From Verrucomicrobiota bacterium (GTDB taxonomy: Bacteria > Verrucomicrobiota > Verrucomicrobiia > Opitutales > Opitutaceae): a stretch of DNA of 8,891 bases. This document shows, one piece after another, positions 1 to 7,102 of this stretch; the first letter of the stretch is position 1; every line of letters begins with the position of its first letter. Under the pieces are notes generated by a model that saw nothing but the letters and a program-made list of their open reading frames with translations, was not told where the DNA came from and made no database searches. The stretch covers positions 1-8,891 of the forward strand of contig JAEWNN010000158.1 in assembly GCA_023457035.1 (NCBI GenBank). The letters run 5' to 3'. Both the position numbers and the translations under genes were made by a program.

Positions 1-995
<995 letters not shown>

Positions 996-1028
996 GAGCG
1001 TGGAAAGTGTCGGTTGGCAGGTGGGCGG

Positions 1029-2177
1029 CTAGTCGGCCGCGGGCGGCGGGCCGGAGTGTTTGAACTCCGGACGCGGGAAGTCGGCGAGCGCCTTGCGCAG
1101 CAGCTCGGCGCGGAGGATGTCGCGCTGGGCGGGATCGGCCTCCGCGTCGGTCGAGTGCTGGATGTGCGCGGGCTGGCTGAGGATGATCAGGCGGTTGGTC
1201 ACGACGCGGAGCGCCTCGGGGAAACCGCCGAGGTCGACGCCGAGCCGAAGCAGCGAGAGCAGGTTGAGCGCCTCGGCCGAGGTGACGAGGCGGGCGTTCT
1301 GGAGCAGTCCGTAGGCGCGGCCGATCTTGTCGAAGAGCTTGACCGGCTCGGCCTCGAGCAGCTTCTCGCGGGCGTTCATCTCCTGGCGGAAGACCGTTGT
1401 GAGCACGTTGTGGAGACGATCGATGATCGCCGCCTCGCTCTCGCCGAGGGTCGTCTGGTTGGAGATTTGGAAGATGCTGCCGGAGGCGTCGGTACCCTCG
1501 CCGTGGAGACCGCGCACGACCAGACCGAGCTGGTTGAGGGCGCGCACGATCTTGTCCATCTGCCCGGTGATGACGAGGGCGGGCAGGTGCATCATCGCGC
1601 TCGCGCGCAGGCCGGTGCCGAGGTTGGTCGGGCAGGCGGTGAGGTAGCCGAGCTCGGTGTCGAACGCATAGTCGAGGCTCTCCTCGAGCGCGGAGTCCAC
1701 GGCGTTCATCGTCTTCCAGACGCGCTTGAGCTGGAAGCCCGGCTTGATCACCTGCATGCGCAGGTGGTCCTCCTCGTTGACCATGATCGAGCAGGTGCAA
1801 TCGCGGCTGATGACCACGCCGCTGCCGGCCTTCGACGCGGAGAGTTCGCGGCTGATGAGGTGGCGCTCGACGAGGAGTTGTTTTTCGTGGTCCGAGAGCT
1901 CCTCCATCGTAAACGCGATGCCCTTTTTCATCTGCGGCAGCGCGCGAACGGCCGCGGTGCACTCCGCCAGGATGTCGCTACGCTGCGCCTCCTTGGCCCA
2001 CCCGGTGAAGGGGAAACGGCTCAAGTTGCGCGCCAGACGCACGCGGGTCATGAGCACGATCGGTCCGGCGCCGAGGATCGACTCCCCTGCGTCCTCAACC
2101 GACTCGAGCAAGGCGGCGAGACGCGCCTCCGTGTCGGGGTCACGCCCCTGGGGTTTGTTTGATTTGGCGAATTTCAT
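1029..2177 (-). CDS. mcsB: Protein-arginine kinase McsB
   Basis: Phosphagen-kinase-fold enzyme that phosphorylates arginine side chains of proteins, marking them for ClpC-ClpP. The 382 residues span the family's full length. Visible motifs: TRVRLARN (44-51), VNEEDHLRMQ (133-142, containing the catalytic-loop acidic residues), the CPTNLGTGLRAS block with the conserved active-site Cys182, and RGLHGEGTDASGSIFQISNQ (222-241, with Glu227). RDILRA at 352-357 matches the RDXXRA motif known in McsB as the allosteric phospho-arginine docking site; it separates McsB from metabolic arginine or creatine kinases. The chosen ATG at 2177 (MKFAKSN) overlaps the end of mcsA by 38 bases, suggesting translational coupling. 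No Shine-Dalgarno sequence precedes it, so a start slightly further in cannot be excluded. The stop is TAG, 33 bases before clpC. The C-terminal tail is Pro/Ala-rich. Confidence 0.95.
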   Translation of the reverse strand: MKFAKSNKPQGRDPDTEARLAALLESVEDAGESILGAGPIVLMTRVRLARNLSRFPFTGWAKEAQRSDILAECTAAVRALPQMKKGIAFTMEELSDHEKQLLVERHLISRELSASKAGSGVVISRDCTCSIMVNEEDHLRMQVIKPGFQLKRVWKTMNAVDSALEESLDYAFDTELGYLTACPTNLGTGLRASAMMHLPALVITGQMDKIVRALNQLGLVVRGLHGEGTDASGSIFQISNQTTLGESEAAIIDRLHNVLTTVFRQEMNAREKLLEAEPVKLFDKIGRAYGLLQNARLVTSAEALNLLSLLRLGVDLGGFPEALRVVTNRLIILSQPAHIQHSTDAEADPAQRDILRAELLRKALADFPRPEFKHSGPPPAAD

Positions 2178-2652
2178 CGCGGAAGCGCGCAGCGTCCTCG
2201 TAGCGCTCGGTCTTGATGGCGAGATCGAGTTCCATCTCGAGCTTGGTGAGTCGTTCGTAGATGGAGCGTCGGTCGAGGGCCCGCTGCGGCACTTTGCCGG
2301 AGTGAGCGACGCCCTTGTGCATGCTGCCCAGCATGGGGACGAGCATGGGGCGAAACGCCTCGTAGCATTTCGGGCAGCCGAAGCGACCGACCTTCTTGAA
2401 ATCCTGTTGGGAGAAACCGCAGTTCGGGCAGACCAACTCGGCTCCATGGCCCTCGCCTTCGGTGATCGTCTCGGGGTTGAGCGCCCCCTTGAGCAGCAGG
2501 TCGGCCAGCGAGAAGCCGCTGGGGTCGGTCACCCCCTTGGCCTTGGCGCAGTCCTCACACAGGTCCACCTTGTGGATCTTGTTGTTGATGATCTGCGTAA
2601 GGTGAACCGTCGCGGGCTTGCCGCAGAGGCTGCACTTTATCGGATTGGCCAT
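2140..2652 (-). CDS. mcsA: McsA-like activator of McsB (zinc-finger and UVR-motif protein)
   Basis: Small cytosolic adaptor that, in Firmicutes, binds zinc and activates the McsB arginine kinase. The 170 residues carry four CXXC pairs: Cys7/Cys10, Cys32/Cys35, Cys75/Cys78 and Cys93/Cys96, consistent with two zinc sites. A C-terminal UVR motif (about 131-166, with ERLTKLEMELDLAIKTERYE and then AARFRDEI) is the segment shared with UvrB/UvrC and ClpC. The ATG at 2652 gives MANPIKCSLCG, so the first zinc finger starts at once, as expected; the frame stays open upstream to 2793, but that segment has no family character. It is first in the mcsA-mcsB-clpC operon and its end overlaps the mcsB start. 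There is no ctsR gene before it, unlike the Bacillus order ctsR-mcsA-mcsB-clpC. Without that context it could be called only a generic UvrB/UvrC-motif protein. Confidence 0.9.
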   Translation of the reverse strand: MANPIKCSLCGKPATVHLTQIINNKIHKVDLCEDCAKAKGVTDPSGFSLADLLLKGALNPETITEGEGHGAELVCPNCGFSQQDFKKVGRFGCPKCYEAFRPMLVPMLGSMHKGVAHSGKVPQRALDRRSIYERLTKLEMELDLAIKTERYEDAARFRDEIRQIKQTPGA

Positions 2653-2703
2653 CGGAGTTGGTGGGCTGTGCGTGGTTAATCGACCGCTGCTGAGCGGACC
2701 TGA

Positions 2704-2727
2704 GACACCGTTGGTGTCAACACCGGT
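2704..2727. promoter_or_regulatory. Interlocking inverted repeats upstream of mcsA (candidate operator)
   Basis: On the plus strand, GACACC-GTT-GGTGTC (2704-2718) is a perfect 6-base inverted repeat with a 3-base centre. Its right arm also pairs with the next ACACC (2720-2724) as GGTGT-CA-ACACC, so the half-sites alternate; ACACCG recurs at a 15-base step (2705 and 2720). On the minus strand, the direction of mcsA transcription, the hexamer TTGACA (a perfect -35 match) lies inside it at 2720-2715, but no plausible -10 follows at 16-19 bases. The site is 52 bases or more before the mcsA ATG. It does not look like the CtsR heptad repeat (GGTCAAA-type). A regulator site is an inference. Confidence 0.35.
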
Positions 2728-2775
2728 ATCTTCGCAGAGAACATGCCAGTTGCGCACTGCGGCGCAAGTGCCACA

Positions 2776-2791
2776 GCCGCCCCATGGCGGC
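2776..2791 (-). terminator. Short GC hairpin between ilvE and mcsA
   Basis: GCCGCC-CCAT-GGCGGC forms a 6-base-pair perfect stem with a 4-base loop, about 40 bases past the ilvE stop in the direction of ilvE transcription. No run of U follows, so it is at best a weak or Rho-assisted terminator. In such GC-rich DNA a stem this short may be chance. Confidence 0.25.
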
Positions 2792-2830
2792 ACGAGCCGG
2801 CATCAGGGACGGAACAGGCGGTCGGAGAAC

Positions 2831-3697
2831 TCAGATCCGCGTCCCCTCGACGGTCACCCGACGGCGGAACGTCTCGATGAACTTCGCAGTGACCGGGCCC
2901 GGCTGGCCGGTCCCGATCTCGCGTCCGTCGAGTTTCACGACCGGGACAACCTCGGCGGCCGAGCCGGTCAGGAACATCTCGTCGGCGATCCAGAAATCGT
3001 AGCGGGTCATGTCCATCTCGCGCACGGGCACCTTGAGCTCGGCAGCGATGTCGATCACCGCGTCGCGGGTAATGCCGCGCAGTGCTCCGCTGGAGGCCTT
3101 CGGCGTAAGCAACTCGCCACGGAAAAGGGCGAAGATGTTGTCGCCGGTGCACTCAGCCACATAGCCCTCGTCGTTGAGCAGGATCGCCTCCTGGTAGCCG
3201 ACATTCTCGGCCTCGAGCTTGGCCATGATATTGTTGAGGTAGTTCAACGACTTCACGGCCGGCGGCAGCGCGGCGGAGTTCATCCGGCGAGTCGGCACGG
3301 TGATGAGATCGAGGCCCTTCGTGTAGACCTCCTCCGGATAGAGCGCGATCTTGTCGGCGATGATGAAGATCGAGGGCTTCGGGCAGCGCTTCGGGGAGAG
3401 ACCGAGGTTGCCCACGCCACGCGTGACCACGAGGCGGATATAGCCGTCGGTCAGGCCGTTCAGGCGGCAGGCCTCACAGGTCCACTCGGCGATCTGCGCG
3501 CGCGTCCATGGCAGCTTCAGCGCGATGGCCTTGGCGGAGAACTCCAGCCGCTCGAGGTGCGCGTCGAGCCGGAAGATGTTCTTCGAGTAGAGGCGGATGC
3601 CCTCGAACACGCCGTCGCCGTAGAGCAGACCGTGATCAAACACGGAGACCTTGGCCTCGGCTGCGTCGACGAAGGAACCATCGAGAAAAATCTTCAT
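2831..3697 (-). CDS. ilvE: Branched-chain amino acid aminotransferase (class IV, IlvE type)
   Basis: PLP-dependent fold-type IV transaminase that exchanges the amino group between leucine, isoleucine or valine and 2-oxoglutarate, the last step of their synthesis. The 288 residues match the usual length of the short IlvE form. The N-terminus MKIFLDGSFVDAAEAKVSVF, followed by DHGLLYGDGVFEGIR, is the class IV signature region. The PLP lysine is Lys149 in VKSLNYLNNIMAKLEA. The ECTGDNIF segment and the GALRGITRD segment near the cofactor phosphate are also present. LNYLNN after the lysine favours IlvE over D-alanine aminotransferase or 4-amino-4-deoxychorismate lyase, which share the fold, but specificity cannot be proven by reading. 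The start is ATG 3697; a longer open frame upstream has a low-complexity, Arg-rich sequence with no homology that I recognise. It is divergent from the secreted-protein gene and on the same strand as mcsA, 178 bases before it. Confidence 0.9.
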   Translation of the reverse strand: MKIFLDGSFVDAAEAKVSVFDHGLLYGDGVFEGIRLYSKNIFRLDAHLERLEFSAKAIALKLPWTRAQIAEWTCEACRLNGLTDGYIRLVVTRGVGNLGLSPKRCPKPSIFIIADKIALYPEEVYTKGLDLITVPTRRMNSAALPPAVKSLNYLNNIMAKLEAENVGYQEAILLNDEGYVAECTGDNIFALFRGELLTPKASSGALRGITRDAVIDIAAELKVPVREMDMTRYDFWIADEMFLTGSAAEVVPVVKLDGREIGTGQPGPVTAKFIETFRRRVTVEGTRI

Positions 3698-3815
3698 GGG
3701 CGGCACGATGGGCCGCGGCTGTTCGCTTGTCCAGCAGCGGAAATCGACTCCCGCAACCTCCGCTCCCTCCGCGCCGCGCTTGTCCCGCCTCGCCCGTCGC
3801 GTACGCTGCCCGACC

Positions 3816-4448
3816 ATGCCAAGGCCCCTTGCGTTGCTCGCGCTTCTGCTGCTTGCCCCCTCGCTCGCCAGTGCGGCCGACTGCGTGCTCAAGGACGGGC
3901 GAGTGCTGCGGGATGCGCGAGTGATCCGTCACGACGCCGCGACCGTCACCTTCCGCCACGCGCACGGCTTCACCCAGGTGGAGAAGTCGAAGCTGCCCGA
4001 AGCGCTCGCCGCCGACTACCCGCTCGACGAAGCGTTGGCCCGCCGCGACGCCGCCCTCCACGCCCAAGCCGCCGCCGCCCGCGCTGCAGAGTCCCGGCGC
4101 CAACTGGCCGAGCAGGCGCAACGTGCTGCCGCCGAGCCCGTCCCTGCCGCCCCTCCCGATTCGGAGCCGGCGGTCCCACCAGCGTATTCACCCTCTCCCG
4201 CGCCGGTCCCCGGCTACGCTTGGCAGCAGAGCTGGGGGCATCGCACACACCGGCACTACCCCCGCCGCCCGCGGTTTGCTTCCCCCGCACAAGCCACTCC
4301 TCCGAACTGGGAGATCCAGATGACGCCCGATGTGCGCATGACCCCCGATCTCCACACCTACGACGCGTCGCCCACCCCCACTCCGCCGCCGGAAGAGCCG
4401 GAGGAGGATCTGCCCCCGCCCTATTCGCGCCCACGCCGGAGCCGCTGA
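3816..4448 (+). CDS. Small exported protein of unknown function, Pro-rich C-terminus
   Basis: I do not recognise a named family. The 210 residues begin with a clear Sec signal peptide: MPRP, then a Leu/Ala hydrophobic core, and a likely type I cleavage after LASA (about residue 20). Cys23 is not in a lipobox context. The segment at about 23-75 (a DGRVLRDARV core, then VTFRHAHG and LPEALAADYPLD) resembles a short beta domain that I recall at the N-terminus of many verrucomicrobial exported proteins; this is memory, not a search. An Ala/Arg/Gln-rich, probably helical stretch (72-107) follows, then a low-complexity half rich in Pro, with a tandem hexapeptide MTPDVR-MTPDLH (169-180), an acidic EEPEED patch and a basic RPRRSR end. 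ATG 3816 is chosen because it starts the signal peptide. It stops 15 bases before the convergent aminotransferase gene, leaving no room for a terminator. Confidence 0.8.
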   Translation: MPRPLALLALLLLAPSLASAADCVLKDGRVLRDARVIRHDAATVTFRHAHGFTQVEKSKLPEALAADYPLDEALARRDAALHAQAAAARAAESRRQLAEQAQRAAAEPVPAAPPDSEPAVPPAYSPSPAPVPGYAWQQSWGHRTHRHYPRRPRFASPAQATPPNWEIQMTPDVRMTPDLHTYDASPTPTPPPEEPEEDLPPPYSRPRRSR

Positions 4449-4463
4449 ACGCCGGGCCTCGAA

Positions 4464-5648
4464 TCACCCGCGCGACGCGGCCGCGCCCACCCCGGCGCAC
4501 TCGCGCAACCGCACGAGCCGCTCGCCGGCGGCATTCAGCGTCTCCTCGCGTTTGGCGAAGTGGAAACGGATGTAGCGCTGCTCCGGCTCGCGGAAGAAGC
4601 TCGAACCCGGCACGCCCGCCACGCCGATCTCGCGGATCATCCACTCGGCGGCGGCCGTATCGGTCGCGAAGCCGAGCGAGGAGATGTCGACCATCACGTA
4701 GTAGGCGCCCTGCGGTTCGCTGAACGGCAGCCCCGTCCGGCGCAGCCACCCGAGGAAGACATCGCGTTTGCGCGTGTAGAGCTCGCGCAACCCGGCGTAG
4801 TAGCTCTCCGGCAGCTCCAGCCCCGCCACCGCCGCCTCCTGCAACGGCGCGGCGGCGCCCACGGTGAGGAAATCGTGCACCTTGCGCGCCTGCGCGATCA
4901 CCTCCGGCGCGGCGTGCACATAGCCCAGCCGCCAACCGGTGATCGAATACGTCTTCGAGAGCGAATTGCAGGTGATCGTGCGTGCCGCCATCCCCGGCAG
5001 CGCGGCCATGCTCACGTGCTCGTGCGGCGCGTAGACGATGTGCTCGTACGGCTCGTCGGTGATCACGAACGCGTCGTGCGTCTCCGCCAGCGCGCCGATC
5101 GCCCCCAGCTCCGCGCGCGTGAACACCTTGCCGCACGGGTTGGAGGGGTTGCACACGACGATCGCCTTCGGTTTCTGCGCGAACGCCCGCTCGAGCTCCG
5201 CCGGATCGAACCCGAAGTGCGGCGGCCGCAGCGGCACGTAGAGCGGCTGCGCGCCCGCGAGGATCGCGTCGGCCGCGTAGTTCTCGTAGAACGGGGAGAA
5301 CACCACGACTTTGTCGCCCGGATTGCAGGCGGTCATCATCGCCACCATCATCGCCTCGGTGCTGCCGCAGGTGACGACGAGGTGCCGGTCCGGATCGACC
5401 TCCAGCCCGGTGCCGCGCGCGATCTTCCGCGCCAGCGCCGCCCGGAAGCGCGGCGCGCCCCACGTGATCGCGTATTGGTGGAACGGACCGCGCGTCGCCC
5501 GCTCGAGCGCGACAAGCAGCTCCTCGGGCGGATCGAAGTCCGGAAAACCCTGCGCGAGGTTGATCGCGCCATGCCGGTTGGCCAGGCGGGTCATGCCGCG
5601 GATGACGGACTCGGTGAAGACGTTGAGGCGGGTGGCGGTGGCGGGCAT
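4464..5648 (-). CDS. Class I/II pyridoxal-phosphate aminotransferase (kynurenine/methionine aminotransferase-like)
   Basis: PLP-dependent fold-type I transaminase, cytosolic, 394 residues (normal length). Visible landmarks: AINLAQGFPDFDPP (N-terminal substrate-site segment typical of the kynurenine-oxoglutarate transaminase and YbdL methionine aminotransferase branch), TCGSTEAM (cofactor phosphate loop), CNPSNPCGKVF, ITDEPYEHIVY (Asp that pairs with the pyridine nitrogen, and Tyr), and NSLSKTYSITGWRLGY with the PLP lysine at Lys232. RYIRFHFAKR near the end carries the carboxylate-binding arginine. ATG 5648 (MPATATRLNVF) is chosen since the frame upstream to 5768 is Pro/Ala/Arg-rich and unlike the family. 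Exact substrate is unclear: methionine, aromatic amino acids, kynurenine or glutamine are all possible, and aspartate aminotransferase naming would be less precise. It is divergent from the OpgC-like gene with 150 bases between. Confidence 0.9.
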   Translation of the reverse strand: MPATATRLNVFTESVIRGMTRLANRHGAINLAQGFPDFDPPEELLVALERATRGPFHQYAITWGAPRFRAALARKIARGTGLEVDPDRHLVVTCGSTEAMMVAMMTACNPGDKVVVFSPFYENYAADAILAGAQPLYVPLRPPHFGFDPAELERAFAQKPKAIVVCNPSNPCGKVFTRAELGAIGALAETHDAFVITDEPYEHIVYAPHEHVSMAALPGMAARTITCNSLSKTYSITGWRLGYVHAAPEVIAQARKVHDFLTVGAAAPLQEAAVAGLELPESYYAGLRELYTRKRDVFLGWLRRTGLPFSEPQGAYYVMVDISSLGFATDTAAAEWMIREIGVAGVPGSSFFREPEQRYIRFHFAKREETLNAAGERLVRLRECAGVGAAASRG

Positions 5649-5729
5649 GGCGGCGGGCAGCGGAGACAGAAAACGCCCGTCCCCGTCCGCGGCGAGGCGA
5701 AACCCCGGCCGCCGCGCCCGCGTCCCGCT

Positions 5730-5750
5730 GGCCCCGGGGGCCGCGGGGCC
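5730..5750. repeat. GC-only inverted repeat in the divergent gap
   Basis: GGCCCC and GGGGCC, separated by nine bases, form a 6-base-pair stem within an unbroken run of G and C. It lies between the divergent aminotransferase and OpgC-like genes, so it cannot end either transcript. I see no recognisable promoter in this 150-base gap. It may be simple composition bias. Confidence 0.3.
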
Positions 5751-5798
5751 CATTTGCGATGCTGACAAGCGCGCCCCCCGGCCGCTTCATCCGCCTCG

Positions 5799-6947
5799 AT
5801 GACCGCCACGCCCCGCTCCGCCCCCACCGCCGCGCCGCAGGGGCGCGCGCCGGGCGAGCGTATCCATCTAGCCGACTTCTGGCGGGGCGTCGCCATCCTG
5901 GCGATCTTCGTCAACCACCTGCCCCCCAGCCCGCTGCAGGCGTGGACGACCAAGCCCCACGGGTTCTCCGACACCGCCGCCTGGTTCTTCCTGATCAGCG
6001 GTTTCGTCGCCCGGTTGGTGTACGGCCGGCTGGCGGAGCAGCGCGGCCTCGGGGTCGCATCCCTGCGCGTCGCCAAGCGCATGGGGCAACTCTACCTCTG
6101 CAATCTCCTGCTCGCCACCCTGTTCATCCTCGCCGCGCTGTACCTGAGCGGCACCGGTGCGCCGCTGCCTTGGTGGGCGGATCGGCCGGCGTTCCAGCTC
6201 GCCGCCCACGCCCCGCTCGCCGCCGCCGGTGCCGCCGCCACGCTCGCGCTCAACGGCCTCGGCACCGACATCCTGCCGACCTACGTCGTGGTGCTGGGTC
6301 TTTTCGTACTCACCCTGCAGGCGGAGCGTCGCTTCCGTGTGCCGCCGCTCGCGCTCGCCCTCATCCTCTATCTCGCCAACAGAGGACTCGGTCCTTGGTT
6401 GTTCGCCGGCTGGACGTTCAACCCGCTCTCGTGGCAACTGCTCTTCCATCTCGGCGGTTGGCTCCACGACCACCGGGCGCAGCTCGTCTCCGGCACCGGC
6501 CGGACCACCTTGGTGCTCGTGGCCGCGTGGGGGATGCTGCTGTTCTGCGCGTTCGTGCGCCATGCCGACGCCTTGTTGCCCATGCCATGGGCTTATTGGG
6601 TCGGTCTGCTCCAGCCCGAACGCGGCAAGGCGATGCTGGAGTGGCCCTACCTCGCGCACAGCCTGCTCACGCTCTTCGCCTTCGGCTTGATCCTCCGGAA
6701 TGCCACCATCCCGCGGTTTGCGGCCCTGCGCTTTCTGTCGTCGCTGGGCCGGAAACCGCTCCCGCTCTTCACCATCACCACCGGCGTCTGCTACGCCGCC
6801 TACTGTGTCCAGGGCCCCACGCTCTCCGCGCCGGGTGCTCTCGTCGACCTCGCCATCGGCGGACTGCTCTGCCTCGGCTACAATCGGGTGAGCAACCGGC
6901 GCCCGGCGCCGACCGCAGCGCCCGACCGTTTCCAAACGACCCGCTGA
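5799..6947 (+). CDS. OpgC-like integral membrane acyltransferase
   Basis: Multi-pass inner-membrane protein of 382 residues with many hydrophobic segments from about 27 to 360, roughly ten by eye. Motifs match the OpgC (MdoC) family, which adds succinyl groups to periplasmic glucans in Proteobacteria: ADFWRGVAILAIFVNHLP (with His40, the probable active-site His), FSDTAAWFFLISGFVARLVY (57-75), GTDILPTYVVVL (155-166), FNPLSWQLLFHLGGWL (207-222) and LGRKPLPLF (316-324). ATG 5799 leaves a polar, Pro/Ala-rich stretch of about 23 residues before the first membrane segment; there is no cleavable signal peptide. No opgG or opgH glucan genes are next to it, so the acceptor is unknown and could be another envelope polysaccharide. 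The family assignment is good; the reaction is inferred. Confidence 0.85.
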   Translation: MTATPRSAPTAAPQGRAPGERIHLADFWRGVAILAIFVNHLPPSPLQAWTTKPHGFSDTAAWFFLISGFVARLVYGRLAEQRGLGVASLRVAKRMGQLYLCNLLLATLFILAALYLSGTGAPLPWWADRPAFQLAAHAPLAAAGAAATLALNGLGTDILPTYVVVLGLFVLTLQAERRFRVPPLALALILYLANRGLGPWLFAGWTFNPLSWQLLFHLGGWLHDHRAQLVSGTGRTTLVLVAAWGMLLFCAFVRHADALLPMPWAYWVGLLQPERGKAMLEWPYLAHSLLTLFAFGLILRNATIPRFAALRFLSSLGRKPLPLFTITTGVCYAAYCVQGPTLSAPGALVDLAIGGLLCLGYNRVSNRRPAPTAAPDRFQTTR

Positions 6948-6966
6948 ATTGGCGCTTCCCTTGTGC

Positions 6967-6995
6967 CGAGCGGCCGCCCACTGTCCGGCCGCTCG
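6967..6995 (+). terminator. Strong GC hairpin after the OpgC-like gene
   Basis: CGAGCGGCCG and CGGCCGCTCG form a perfect 10-base-pair stem with a 9-base loop (CCCACTGTC), starting 20 bases after the stop at 6947. No U run follows on either strand, so it is not a classic intrinsic terminator. The position and stem strength suggest transcript ending or 3'-end protection of the upstream mRNA. The remaining bases to the next start at 7103 hold nothing else that I can identify. Confidence 0.5.
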
Positions 6996-7102
6996 TCGGT
7001 CGAACACGGCTCCATCCCCCCACGCTTCGCGCGTGACACGGCAGGGCCAAGTTCCTGTCGTGCAACCTCCGCCGTCTAGCGGCGAAGCTTCTCAAGCCCA
7101 CC

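Noticed and set aside
2653..2793. N-terminal extension of McsA to an ATG at 2793
   Set aside because: The extra 47 residues show no family features, and the family normally begins just before the first CXXC, as with the ATG at 2652.
3780..3807. TTGTCC and TACGCT at 16-base spacing before the secreted-protein gene
   Set aside because: Only four and three of six consensus bases match, and the implied leader would be only a few bases. Chance is likely.
3698..3892. N-terminal extension of IlvE
   Set aside because: The added residues are low-complexity and Arg-rich and overlap the divergent secreted-protein gene. MKIFLDG is the typical family start.
2618..4723. A 701-codon plus-strand open frame across ilvE and beyond
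   Set aside because: It is antisense to ilvE, runs in another frame through the secreted-protein gene, and becomes Arg/Pro/Ser-rich. It is a GC-driven shadow.
2831..5648. Two aminotransferases flanking a secreted protein as a biosynthetic cluster
   Set aside because: The three genes are divergent or convergent, the aminotransferases belong to unrelated folds, and no other pathway enzyme is present.
3970..5790. A 606-codon minus-strand open frame
   Set aside because: It is the wrong frame of the class I/II aminotransferase, with Arg/Gly/Ala-rich low-complexity translation.
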